DNA from: Rotaria sordida
Lineage: Eukaryota > Rotifera > Eurotatoria > Philodinida > Philodinidae
Assembly (NCBI GenBank): GCA_905250125.1
Contig: CAJNOL010000785.1
Coordinates: forward strand, 39,380 to 103,379
Reading direction: 5' to 3'
DNA length: 64,000 bases
In this document: positions 26,701-38,487 of the stretch, one piece after another
Numbering within the stretch: position 1 is the first letter of the stretch
How the letters are laid out: each line of letters starts with the position of its first letter
The notes under the pieces: model-generated
What the model was told of the DNA's origin: nothing
Seen by the model: the letters and a program-made list of their open reading frames with translations, nothing else
Databases searched by the model: none
Position numbers and translations under genes: made by a program

Positions 26701-28182
26701 TTGTACAACCATTTCTTCTGGATTAAAATCTAAACAAAAAAATGTTGGATAAAATCGTAAAAGAGAAAAAGATAAATTTGATAGTGCAATGTTTGCAAGA
26801 TTAAAGTGTGAAAACATGATGTAACTACTATTGGTAATCACAGAGTGATTGTTGTATTCTATCTATTAAAAAATATATTTCTTCACCAGCGTTTTACTTA
26901 ATTCTCGAGAAATGTTTCATATATTAGAATGAGACATTATTGATAAACGATCTTTGATCGTATATTAAAAACGTTTGTCACAGCCTGTGACGGACAGGAT
27001 GAAGGACAGAGTCCATCAGGTCCAAAATTTTCGGACCTGGTCAAATCGTACTTTGGTACTCTCAATGAAAATTTTCTAATGGGAATTGGATAGTCGCTCC
27101 AAAAATACGAGATACATTTTTTTCCGATTCTTTTTGTATTCGTTGACTAGGACATCCTATACATTTCTCAAATGACTAAACCCTGTCGGACCCGAGCCTA
27201 CCCAAGTCTCGGTTCAAGACTAACTCGACGGGTTCTAACGAGAGAGTGCTGCTAAGATGCTTGTCATATCTATGATGAGCTATTTCTAAAATGTTTTTCG
27301 GTCCCGTCTGTTATGGTCTGTGGGGGGGGGGGGGGGGGGGGGGGGTACAGTGCAAATTTTTACCCAATATACTCCAACATTCCTTAGAGATCGTGTTTTC
27401 ACAAAATTATTTACCAATATGATATTGAAAAAGTTGCCATGATGGTTTAGATAAAATACGAATATAATTAGCAACAATACTAATTGGATCACCACTGACA
27501 CCTACAAGGAAATAGATTTTTTATTTTATCGAATATGATTTCTTGATTTCTCTTCTTTTTTTTAAAAATATACCTCGTTTATCTTCAATATGAGTTGGTT
27601 TAGTCTTTGGTAGAGCAATATTTGACCATGGTGTTCCACGTCCAGAACCAGTTTGACGTTCACCTGTTGATAGAACAGCTAACTCTGATACGAGATGTTC
27701 AACACCTTTGCCTCGTGGTGCTGCCATTATTACAGGTGCATTGCCACGACGAGGTTTTTCAACAGTTGATTTTGTTGTTGAAGATATTGGCTAGATTATA
27801 TTTATATATTCAAAAAGAAAAAACAAACAATTACAAAAAATTCACTTCAAATGTTGTGCCTGTTGATGTTGGTGGTTGTTTTTCTGTAGGTGTTGATGAT
27901 GTTAGAACTACAAAAAGAATCGGGAAATTATTTTATAGAAAAAATTAATTAAAAAGAAAAAATCAATAAACCAGATGAAGCTGAACTAGTGACAGAAAAT
28001 GATGAAGCAGCTGCAGCAGCATTTGCAAATGCACCTGGTCGAGGATTAACATCCGATTGACCAGCTAATTGAAAAACAAAGATAAGCAATATAAATCACG
28101 AATATATATATCAAAGAACGAACTAACTTAAACTAAGTAAATTAGCTCGACCACGTCCACGCGCACGTCCAACTGATTCCAT
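20744..28182 (-). CDS. PIWI-clade Argonaute protein
   Basis: PIWI proteins bind piRNAs and silence transposons in the germline. The N-terminus [17 protein letters not shown] carries RG/GR repeats, the usual dimethyl-arginine site for Tudor binding. Ala-rich and Pro/Thr-rich stretches follow, then blocks typical of the family: [74 protein letters not shown] and, in [22 protein letters not shown]. The PIWI domain keeps its catalytic residues: Asp in VIGMDSYHD, Asp in [10 protein letters not shown] and His in [10 protein letters not shown]. It ends in ELADRLFYL, the Argonaute C-terminus. Slicer activity is therefore expected. More than 20 short exons. Introns at about 21750-22325, 22800-24450, 25310-25800 and 26735-27410 are long; two hold repeat or foldback sequence. 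I cannot assign a one-to-one orthologue among Hiwi/Ago3 types. Confidence 0.94.
23350..23576 (+). repeat. Dispersed repeat, copy 1 (PIWI intron)
   Basis: From GACCTGGTCAAACCGTACTT through TACTCTCAATAC to GACTAGCGAACCCTACAT and onward, this is the same sequence, same orientation, as 27040-27230. Copies differ by scattered substitutions and small indels. Confidence 0.65.
23577..24178. mobile_element. Foldback element with ACGAGGGAAC-type ends (PIWI intron)
   Basis: The left end ACGAGGAACGTTCATAACTG leads into CTTTTCGCTTGAGACTATTG. The right end is the reverse complement (CAATAGTCTCAAGCGAAAAG near 24130, then CATTTCC-type and CTCTCGT at 24178). The inner arm CTGTTTTGGTTT is mirrored at 24084-24095. 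A frame of 82 codons inside (23945-24193) has no family resemblance. Confidence 0.72.
26985..27290 (+). repeat. Dispersed repeat, copy 2 (PIWI intron)
   Basis: Matches copy 1 at 23350-23576 in the same orientation: GACCTGGTCAAATCGTACTT, GGTACTCTCAATG, GGAATTGGATAGTCGCTCC, GACTAGGACATCCTATACAT. It continues to TCTAACGAGAGAGTG near 27236, close to the terminus shared by the foldback elements. Confidence 0.6.
27322..27345 (+). repeat. Homopolymer of 24 G in a PIWI intron
   Basis: Twenty-four consecutive G on the plus strand (C on the transcript strand) within an otherwise AT-rich intron. The flanks are GTCTGT and TACAGTG. The exact length in the organism is uncertain because such runs sequence and assemble poorly. 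Confidence 0.9.
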
Positions 28183-31100
28183 GATGTTAATTCAATTCTT
28201 TTAAATGTCAATCAACTATAACATTGAACAATTTAACTTTTTTTTTATTGAGTAAAAAAAATTCACTTTTCATACAATAGATTTTTATTTTTAGTTATTT
28301 TACTTTTCTTTGAATTAAATTTAAAATCGATATTCGTTTCTTTGTTAATCTAAACTAAAAACGGTTTTTTTCTTCTAATATTCGAATGTTTCTAGAATGT
28401 TCTATGCTTTCTCTGATGAACTGAACACGTGGATATTACTAACAATTAGACCCATAAATTATCTTCTAGACATTATATAGAACGATGAACTACAATGAAC
28501 AGTCAATCTTAATATAAGAGAAAAAGATATTGGTCACATTTCGGTCTATATAAAATATGTAAATTTAAATCCAGGGATATAAGAAATGAACAATATATAA
28601 GGTGTCTTCTTTTTTCTTTCCAGTTTCTTCTATCATCATCTTTGAGGTTTATGAATGTCGAGGTTTAATTTGAATATTATTATGAACGATCTCAATCAAC
28701 TATCAAAATATCATTTATAACCATCTCTGCAGCAATATTTCTTATTATTTTTGAAGTTTTTTTTGAATCTTATTACTTTGATAGAGCTTGAAAAGAGTAA
28801 TAAGATTTATGTCACTGACACTTTCGGTTTAAAAACATGCAATTGGTGTCAAGTAAAGAAAATTAATTTGCAACGCAAAAATACTCTCTTACATATCTGA
28901 TGAGCGAATACTATTGCGTACAAAAGTAGAAAACTCCAGATATACTAGTGTGTAACTAAGGACAGGGATCAGAGTCGTAATCAATCGAGATCTGTTGAAG
29001 TGATCTGGTTGGTTGGATCATTATTAATCGTCTATTGAGAATGACTTCAAAAAATATTTATTGTCTTCTTTCCCTTTAGAGTACTAACAAATTTCTGGAG
29101 AAGAAATATCACGTTATAGTTGTTTATATCTGTTCGGTTTTGCAGAGATGAATATGTAATCTTTCTATATATAGCGCAAAAAAACAAAAGTAATTTATCC
29201 ATTAAATGATTGCTAAAATTTATAGCTTGAATATTATTATTCATCCTTTTCAGACAAATCTAAATTTGATTTTTATCAAAACATATATGATATAAGTTTA
29301 GTTCAAATAACATAGTATTCTTTCTTCTGAGAAAAAAATAATACGCAGATATGTATTATACAGAGTAAAAACATAATCTTATTATTATAGTAAATGAACT
29401 GATGAAGAAGATACATATGTTCAAAATGTTTAAAACAGGAAGAAACTTTATATTTAATTAAACGATAAAAACTAACTAATGATCTTTCTGAATTTATGTA
29501 ATTTAATTATTTTGATGAGAGAAAGCAAACCAGCTCTCAACCAGTTTTATCAGAAAAAAATGGTATATCTAGAAAATAGTTTCCAATTGATGAAGATCGA
29601 CCGCTTTAGTTCGATTCTTTGAGTATCAGAACAAATGAAGTCATAAGTACCAAATTCTGTCACGAGCCTACAAGGAAAATCAGTTGTCTTCATGATTCTG
29701 ATCATTGGAATAGGGGAGAGAAGTTATCGAGTAACGAGATAATGGAAAATTCGTGCATTTGATTCTTACATCAGGAAATAACTATTGGAGAAAAATCACG
29801 ATTTGGTATAAAGTTTGATCAAAAGTTTTCGGAATTGAAGAATTCGAATTTGTAATCGATTTCTCGGAACTGTGTACGGTCAAGGAAAGGCTATTGAGGA
29901 GATTCGCATTCCTTGACAAACCCATAAATTCTCCGTTACTTGATAAGGTAACAATAACTTATCATCTTCTAGTATTGCATATTATGCAATGGAAGAATAA
30001 CCTTTTATACCACTGAAACAAAAGAAAAAAGAGTAATTTGAGATATCTTCAGGGATTTATCGAAGGAAAAACAGCTGATTCTAAGTGCTTTTATTGATTT
30101 CAATGGCTTCATGTGATAATCATCTTTTTCTCCTCTTATCCACGCCTCTCCTCATCAAAACTCTATTTACGCTAAAACGAGATGTTTCAATTATATTTAT
30201 TTAGCCATTTTTAGCGTTTTTTTTTTCAATTGTCAAGACGATCATCAAATACCGGATCTTATTGATTAAAAACTTCAGAACATTTACTACTATCCTTTAC
30301 AACAATGAAAAAAAAAAATTCTGTAGTATTAAAACTATTGAAATAATCAATTAATAATTGATGTATTTATTAAGCGAAGCCTGTAATCATACATTATTAT
30401 TTCAAATAATATCATATATATTATGGTTTTATGAATATTTCTACAAACACACATAGCTGTTCTATATTCGATTTTTTTGCTTGCACAAATAAGACTACTT
30501 TCAATTATTGAATATTTATACGATAAATTTGCAATATTTTAATATTACCTATAGATTACTAACGCACAACAATTTTTTTATTTGCATTTTCTTTTTTTTT
30601 TGTTCATACTCCGTAAAAAAGAAGAAAGCAGAAAAAAAAACTAAATTAGAGGAAAAAAATGCATAGCACAATATTCAAATATAGCAAGTTTATTGAAGCT
30701 CACAGTCATGCAATATGTTCTGTTAATTGTCAAATGATACCCTACAGATTATTCTGTCTCAGTTTTATTTTAATGTAAAGTAAATAAATAAAATTTCAAT
30801 ATAAGCTGAATAAATTACTTGAATAAAAAACGGAAGAAACTATTCAATCGTTTATTATTGTTCGGAGCCTATATATTCTTCAAGTATCGTTTGCACGTCT
30901 CTTTCTTGATACAAAAAAGACATATTGCCATGCCTGAAAAGAATTTTTATTATAGAAATGTTCGCATTAAATAATAAATATATAAAAAAAATGAACATGT
31001 AAAATATTTTAGCATTATTAATGAATTATTTTATTTCGTTCTTTTCTTTCATTTTGTAACTTAAATAAAAGAAAAAGAAAGAAAGAAAAACAGAAAGTTT

Positions 31101-31594
31101 TTGTCTCTTGTTAAGTACATGTCTTGATAGATATGACCTTAATATGTTGTTCGATCTCCGTAAGCAACATCGACAAGCAGTTATTTTTCTTTTTCGCCAT
31201 AACTTTTCTTTCCTTCGTTTTTTCTGCAGCAAACGTCTTTTCTATAAAGCAACAATTTTTCCTCTATTTTTTTTTACATCCCATCCTTTAGACGTTAGAG
31301 AACATGTCATACAATGAGATGGTTAGAGGACAAATGTGTTTTTGTATATTCTCTATATAACAGGAATAGAGAATAGTAGACGTTTTTTCCCCTCTCTTTT
31401 TTTGTTCTTCTTTTTTCTCTTTCGAAACGTTCGCATAGAGGCAAAGACAGAAGTGTTTTTTTCACAGCTAGATCAGTTAACTAGGTTCTTTTTTTTGGTG
31501 TTTTCTTTGGATGTTTTTTTTTTTTGTTAATTTTATTACAATTATAGATTTTAATTGATTAATCATTACGAATTTTGTAAACAAAATATAAATC
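28183..31594. other. Intergenic region between PIWI (-) and glycogen phosphorylase (+)
   Basis: About 3.4 kb holding the upstream regions of two diverging genes. No exon of a recognised family was found. A weak inverted repeat may span about 29715-29960 (GAAGTTATCGAGTAACGAG against CTCCGTTACTTGATAA). The last 250 bp before the phosphorylase ATG are pyrimidine-rich (many CTTTT/TTCTT runs), as expected of a 5' UTR or leader intron. Confidence 0.5.
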
Positions 31595-34500
31595 ATGTCA
31601 AAATCAACATCAAAAGCTCCTTTAACCGATAAAGATCGTCGTAAACAAATATCAATCCGTGGTCTACCAATATTAGAAAATGTTGCATCTGTTAAAAAAA
31701 CATTTAATCGTCATTTACATTTTACGATTGTTAAAGATCGTAATGTAGCTACAAATCGTGATTATTTTTTATCAACAGCATATACTGTACGTGATCATCT
31801 TGTTGGTCGATGGATTCGTACACAACAACATTATTATGAAACTGATCCAAAACGTGTTTATTATTTATCATTAGAATATTATATGGGACGTTCATTATCA
31901 AATATTATGATTAATCTTGGCATTGAATCAGAATTAGATGAAGCTTTATATGAAGTATAAAAAACAAAAATTAAAAAAAAAAATTTTTTTTTAATTTATG
32001 TCTGTTGATTTAGTTTGGTTTATCAATTGAAGAATTAGAAGAACTCGAAGAAGATGCTGGTTTAGGTAATGGTGGTCTTGGTCGACTTGCTGCTTGTTTT
32101 CTTGATTCAATGGCTACACTTGGAATAGCTGGTTATGGTTATGGATTACGGTAAATACAAAAAAATTTTTTATCAATATTTATTTTTTATTTTTTATTTA
32201 GTTATGAATATGGTATATTTCAACAAACAATCAAAGATGGATTTCAATGTGAAGAACCTGATGATTGGTAATTAGATATATATTGAGAAATCTTGTTTTC
32301 TTTTTTTTTTTTATTTGAAAATTTTATTTAGGTTACGTTACGGAAATCCATGGGAAATTCCTCGACCAGAATATCAAATACCTGTTAATCTTTATGGTCG
32401 TGTTGTTGATCAAAATGGAAAACCAAAATGGGTCGATACAAAAGTATTTAATTTATATTTATGAATAAATAAATAAATAAATTAGTATGATTTTTGTTTA
32501 GGTAATTATGGCTATGCCATATGATACACCAATACCTGGTTTTAATAATAATGTAAATGAGAAAATTTTTAAAAGAAAATATTACATAAAGTATTCTTTG
32601 ATTTTCTAGGTTGTTAATACACTTCGATTATGGAGCGCAAAAGCTGCTCAAAAATTTAATTTTCAATTTTGTTAGTTTCATAATTTTTATTTTATTTCTT
32701 TATAAAAAAAAAAAATATATGTATATATATGTTTTCTTTTTAGTTAATGATGGAGATTATCTTAATGCAGTCAGTGATCAAAGTTTAGCTGAAAATATAA
32801 CACGAGTTTTATATCCAAATGATAATGTAAAAATTTCATTTCTATTTATAATAATTATTTATTAAATATATGTAATGTTTATTTCTTTTTTTTTTTAATA
32901 ATTAAGTATATGCAAGGAAAAGAACTTCGTCTTAAACAAGAATATTTTCTTGTTGCTGCTACTTTATCTGATATAATTCGAAGATATAAACATTCAAGAT
33001 TTGGTACATCTACAACAACTCGTGATGATTTTAGTACATTTCCGGAGAAGGTAATTGTTAATATAATTTCATATGTAAAATAGTTAAAATAATTTTAAAA
33101 TAAAAGGTTGCTATACAACTTAATGATACACATCCAGCATTAACTATTGCTGAATTAATGCGTTTATTTGTTGATATTGAAGGCATGCCTTGGGATAGAG
33201 CATGGGATCTAACAAAACGTTCATGTGCTTATACAAATCATACACTTATGCCTGAAGCTGTTGAACGATGGTCTGTTGGTTTATTACAACATGTTTTACC
33301 ACGACATTTACAAATTATGTACGATATTAATTTACGTCACCTTCAAGTAATAAAAAAAAAACAAATTCTTTTTGAAAAAGTTATAACATATTCAATGGAA
33401 ATTTATTTATTAGGAAGTTGCTGCACGTTATCCAGGAGATGGTGATCGTCTTCGAGCTTTATCTATTGTTGAAGAAGGTGATGAGAAACGTGTTAATATG
33501 GCTTATTTAGCTATTGTTGTAAGTAAAAAAACAAAAAAACAAACAAAGGGCAAGATTGACAGCTGACGAAATTAATCCCATCAAGAAATTTAATTTCTTC
33601 TATGTCAAATTCTCACACAACATGATTGAAGATCATATCTGGTGGAATTAGTCCTATAGCACTTGTTTGTGCTGTGTCTTGATCAGTTGAAATAGCTAGT
33701 GGCTGTCATATATGTACTGAACCTAGCTGTTGAAGATAATCAGCTCTCTTATCTATCAATTTGATGGTCAGTCAAGCTAGTTTTCATATAATTTAATAGC
33801 ATTGTCCGAACGCTACAAAACGGTATATAAATATCGAGAAAAAGCGCTGCCTCCAAAAAAATTCTAAGGATACTATACTGAAGACATAGTTTTATACCGT
33901 TTTTCCCCGGTATTTATTAGATTTTCGTTAGAGAAAAACGACCTGAATAAAACCAATACGATATTCTGAATCAACATTCAAAACTTAGTAGACCTATGTG
34001 AACTTCAAGTATTTTCATGCACTTTTTTTTCGTCGAAAAATCCACCCCTAGTGTCCCTCAGAAATGAATTTCATCAAAACGTAGGTTTTATTATTTCATC
34101 ATCTCCAATTTTGAGTTTTACTATCATTGTACAACATTAAAACTTGATTTCGATTGTTGAAAGAATCGTTCAATGAAATTCATTTTTTTAACGCATTCCT
34201 GAGGGAGACCAAAAGTAAATTTTTCCATGAAAAAAAAGAGTGTATGAAAATACTCAAAACTCGCATAGATCTACTCGATTTTGAATGCTTATTCAGAGTA
34301 TCATATTAGTTTTACTCTGATCACACTTTTTCTGATCGAAATCTACTAAATATCCGTGAAACAAGGCATAAAATTATGTCTTTAGGATAATATCCTTAGA
34401 ATTTTTCTTAGGAGACACTGTTTTCTTTCTCCATATTTTTTATGCAATTTCGTAGCTCTCGAAAAATGCTATCAAACTCTATGAAAACTAGTCTAATCGG

Positions 34501-37229
34501 TCATCAAATCGATAGATAAAAATGACTGATTATTATCAACAGCTGGATTTAGTATACATGTGCCAGTTATTAGCTATTTCAACAGCCCTAGGAATAGCAC
34601 AAACAAGTGCGCTATAGGACTAATTTCACTAGAAATTACTTTGGAACACATGTTCTGTGAGAGTTTGACATAGAAGAAACCAAATTTTTCAAGCGAACTG
34701 GTTTCATCAGTTATCAACCCTCTATTTTTATTGATTGAATAAATAAATTTAATATTAACATTCTAGGGATCTCATGCAGTTAATGGAGTTGCAAAAATTC
34801 ATTCAGACCTTCTTAAAACAACTCTGTAAATAATATAAATTTTTTTTTTGTTGTAAAAGTATTTTATTTTTTAGTTTTAAATCGTTTTATGAATTAACAC
34901 CAGAAAAATTTCAAAATAAAACAAATGGTATAACACCACGTCGTTGGCTTGTTTTAAGTAATCCGAATTTAAGTGATGCTATTGCTGAAGTAAAATATTT
35001 AAAACAAAAATTTTAAAAACTATGAAAATTTGTTTCTTGTTTTTGTGTTTAGAAAATTGGAGAAGATTGGATAACAAATCTTGATCAACTTCAACGTTTA
35101 AGAGAATTTATTAATGATGAAATGTTTGTACGAGATATTCAACGTGTTAAACAAGAAAATAAAGAACGTTTAGCTGAATGGCTTTTAAAAACACAAAAGC
35201 AAAAAATAAATCCTATGTCAATATATGATATGCAAGTTAAACGTATACATGAATATAAACGACAATTATTAAATATTTTGCATATTATTACATTTTACAA
35301 TCGTATTCGAGCTAATCCTAATGAAAGATATGTACCAAGAACAGTTATGATTGGTGGAAAGGTTAGAAATTAACATAGACAATAAAAAGAATTTTACAAG
35401 ATTTAGAGAAAACAAAGAGATATAGAACAATTTTATATGGTAGAAAGTTGGATTTCGATTATTAAAAAGGATAGCTCATTCAATCGAACGATTTCATAAT
35501 TCGTACTAAGACTCTCGACAGTTTTTGGAAATGAAAGTGTCTAAAAATTTGACAGACAGTTTTTTGAGAACAGATCAAGTTTTGAGTGAAGGCTAGATCC
35601 TTTCGTGATGAATCACAATGTTGTTCATTGACTGCAAGATCAGCGTGAAACAGTGTTATGTTTAAAATAGGAAAAAAATCAATATGATAGAATCAATGAA
35701 AGAAAAATTGAATATGCAAAAATGATTAGATCTAACAAGTAGAATACCTTTGAGAAATAAATAAAATTTCTTTTTATTAGTTCGCTTCTCTTTCTTATTA
35801 AACAAATCGATAATAAAGTTTATTATGAGTTCTAAGAAATACATAATGAATGACTGTATGATTAACTCGAAACTAATTAATCACAAAATATCAATTATCA
35901 TCAAAAGTTTTTTATGAGCTTATCGAATCTAATTATCATCAATAGATCAATATTGCAACTATTTTACACAATTTTGTCTATTCATATAAATATTTGATTT
36001 CATTAAATCATTGTTTTTTCATAGGCTGCTCCTGGTTACCATATGGCAAAGAAGATTATTAAATTAGTAAGTAGCAAAAATTTCAAAAATTACAAAGAAA
36101 ATCTATATCTTTTCAATTATAGGTTAACAGTGTTGGTAAAATTGTTAATAATGATCCTATAATTGGTGATCGTCTTAAAGTTGTCTTTCTTGAAAATGTA
36201 AAAATATTTTAAAATCTAAAAGCAAAAAAAAGAAAAGTACAAAATAATTTATTTTTTAGTATCGTGTAACATTAGCTGAACAAATTATTCCAGCTGCTGA
36301 TCTATCTGAACAAATATCACTTGCTGGTATGGAAGCAAGTGGTACATCAAATATGAAATTTATGTTAAATGGTTCATTAACAATTTGTACATTAGATGGT
36401 GCAAATGTTGAAATGGCTGAAGAAGTTGGACATGACAATATATTTATATTTGGTATGACTGTCGAAGAAGTTGAAAAACGTCATCGAGAAGGGTAAGAAG
36501 AATTCAATAAAAAGGACAGTACCTCGCCTGAGATCGAATTCGATCTTCCAAAGTTTGTGATTATCGTACTATGTGTCTATACTCTCAACGATAGATGTTC
36601 ATACTTTCAGAAGCAAAAATTTGGATAAAACACTGCGAACATGTATATATATATATATAATTTTTTTTAAATTTAGATATCGTGCAAGAGAATTTTATGA
36701 CAATAATATTGAGCTTAGACAAGCACTTGATCAAATTAGAACTGGATATTTTTCACCAGAAAATCCTGAATTATTTCATGATGTTGTCAATAGTTTATTA
36801 TGTGACCATGGAGATAAGTATGTTTATTTATATGAACAAAAAAAAAAGAAAACACAGAATGAATTTTTTATTCATATGTTTTGTTTTTAGTTATATGCTT
36901 TTAGCTGATTATGAAAGTTACATTAAATGTCAAGAAAGAGTTAACGAACTTTTTAAAGTTAGTGTTTTTTTAATTTATTTATTGAAACTTATTATTTTGT
37001 ATTTCATTAGGATCAAATTGCTTGGACAAAGAAAAGTATTTTAAATATTGCAGCATCGGGTAAATTCTCAAGTGATCGTACTATAGCAGAATATGCTCGT
37101 GAAATTTGGGGTGTTCAACCAAGACCTCAGCCATTACCTAATCCACATGAAGGTCGACCTGGTACAAAACATGAAGGAGAAGCCACACATGGTTCATCAC
37201 AATCACTTGCTGAACCGGAGAAATATTAA
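31595..37229 (+). CDS. PYG: Glycogen phosphorylase
   Basis: Glycogen phosphorylase releases glucose-1-phosphate from glycogen in the cytosol and needs pyridoxal phosphate. The regulatory site [10 protein letters not shown] has Ser at residue 20, equal to the Ser14 phosphorylated by phosphorylase kinase in vertebrates. Further blocks are [94 protein letters not shown] and [14 protein letters not shown], which holds the PLP lysine. All parts of the roughly 840-residue enzyme are present. The C-terminal tail after [12 protein letters not shown] is extended and hydrophilic, ending LAEPEKY. About 15 exons. The intron at about 33520-34766 holds a 1.17-kb palindromic element and that at about 35362-36023 is also long without visible structure. 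Confidence 0.97.
33548..34721. mobile_element. Near-complete 1.17-kb palindrome (foldback element) in PYG intron
   Basis: The whole element is one imperfect inverted repeat centred near 34135. The ends are AGGGCAAGATTGACAGCTGA and the mirror of AGGGTTGATAACTGATGAAA. Mirrored internal blocks include TTTCTTCTATGTCAAA, ATTAGTCCTATAG, CTTGTTTGTGCT, GTTTTCATA, TCTAAGGATA and the CCCTCAG blocks near the centre. Almost no unpaired loop remains. No coding frame. Confidence 0.85.
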
Positions 37230-38150
37230 CTTTGTAGTCAACCTTTGTTATGCATTTTCCCATTTAGCCGATAGTCAATGCGTTTTAGTAGTATTTCCCT
37301 ATCAAATATTATTATTTTATAAAATTTCTTTTATCATATTATGTCAAAACAAAAAAATGCATATTCATAAAAATAAAATTTAGTATAACTTAAAATAATT
37401 CGCTTCATTTCAGAATAAATACATATATGAATTGAAGATTAAATTTAATGATTAAGATTTCATTTTTTCTATTTACTTATATTCTTCGTAGCGGAAATAA
37501 TAGGACTTTTAAGGATAATGCATACATTTTATTTTTTATTTCAATGTCAATAATATTTCAATGAAGTAATCGATTATGATTATAAGTTATAGTGTTTATT
37601 TAATCACTGAACGAAAAAATATTGTTGATATAAATTTAATGAGTAGGCGTATTATAAAATTTTATTCATATATGCATTACATGAAATTGTTATCTCATTT
37701 TTCATTGAATATCGATTTCAATATTGCAATATAAAGTAATGCAGTAACTAAAGTTGTTGTGCCAGAACGGACGTCACCCGACTACTAGAAGAAAGAAAAA
37801 CGAAAAAATTACCATCTTCAACACTATATTCCATGGATTTTTTGCCAAGACCGTAGGGGCACTACTCTATAATCTATGACCTCCTAGTTATGCCATTAAT
37901 ACAAAGTTCGTTAGAATATGAAAATTATCTTAATCAGATAAAATTTCTAATTATATATCTAATCTACAATGCAAAATTAATTGCTGAAATGTTCAGACAT
38001 TATATTTCGCTCAGCATTATTGTGGAGAGTTAATTCTTTTTTTTTTTCTTTTTATTTAAAAGAACATGTTATAAACTTCCAAGTGGTATACTATTTGTAG
38101 ATATATATTTTTTGAATTCAATGACATGTCAATAAAGAAAAAAACTTCTA
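37230..38150. other. Intergenic 3' flank of PYG, nothing recognised
   Basis: AT-rich, with AATAAAATT about 140 bp after the stop as a plausible polyadenylation signal. No exon-like sequence of a known family is seen. Confidence 0.45.
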
Positions 38151-38164
38151 AGATATGTCTGCAA

Positions 38165-38487
38165 TTTTCATAAAGATGCAGCAAATAAGAGTGTGAAAAC
38201 AATCGTTCATTATTTCAAAAAATATAATATACCGGAAAGAACTATTCGATATATGTCATCAGAAAAAGACAAAAGATGAAAAATGAAGATTAAGAAAAAT
38301 GAACTAGAAGAGTCCGTAGTAAATCCTACAGAATGATTCTAAATGATTGTGATATGATTTTGGACGATGGAAAATATTTTGGTTTAAGGAGAATCTCTCT
38401 TTCTGGGCATGAAAATCGAAATTTTTTCGATTTGGAGTTTTTCATTGCTAATATAACCTCGAAGTGTACTATGTCAAATGCCATGTA
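38165..38487 (+). pseudogene. Decayed mariner/IS630-like transposase fragments
   Basis: Two in-phase-interrupted pieces suggest a dead DDE transposase. The first (38165-38278) reads NKSVKTIVHYFKKYNIPERT and ends in a stop. It looks like a helix-turn-helix segment: a helical run, then NIPERTIRYM. The second (about 38357-38487) reads ILDDGKYFGLRRISL, resembling the MDDE.YF block around the second catalytic Asp of Tc1/mariner relatives, and also stops. Between them are stops and frame changes. Both pieces are far shorter than the usual 340 residues. Family assignment rests on these two short blocks only. Confidence 0.45.

Noticed and set aside
27318..27348. Telomere-like TGTGGG sequence at the G run
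   Set aside because: Only one TGTGG precedes a pure homopolymer; there is no tandem hexamer array.
27607..27948. 113-codon plus-strand frame
   Set aside because: Antisense of PIWI exons.
31026..31530. Three short frames before glycogen phosphorylase
   Set aside because: Made of poly-pyrimidine leader sequence; no family resemblance.
36256..36438. 60-codon minus-strand frame
   Set aside because: Antisense of the glycogen phosphorylase exon with the PLP lysine.
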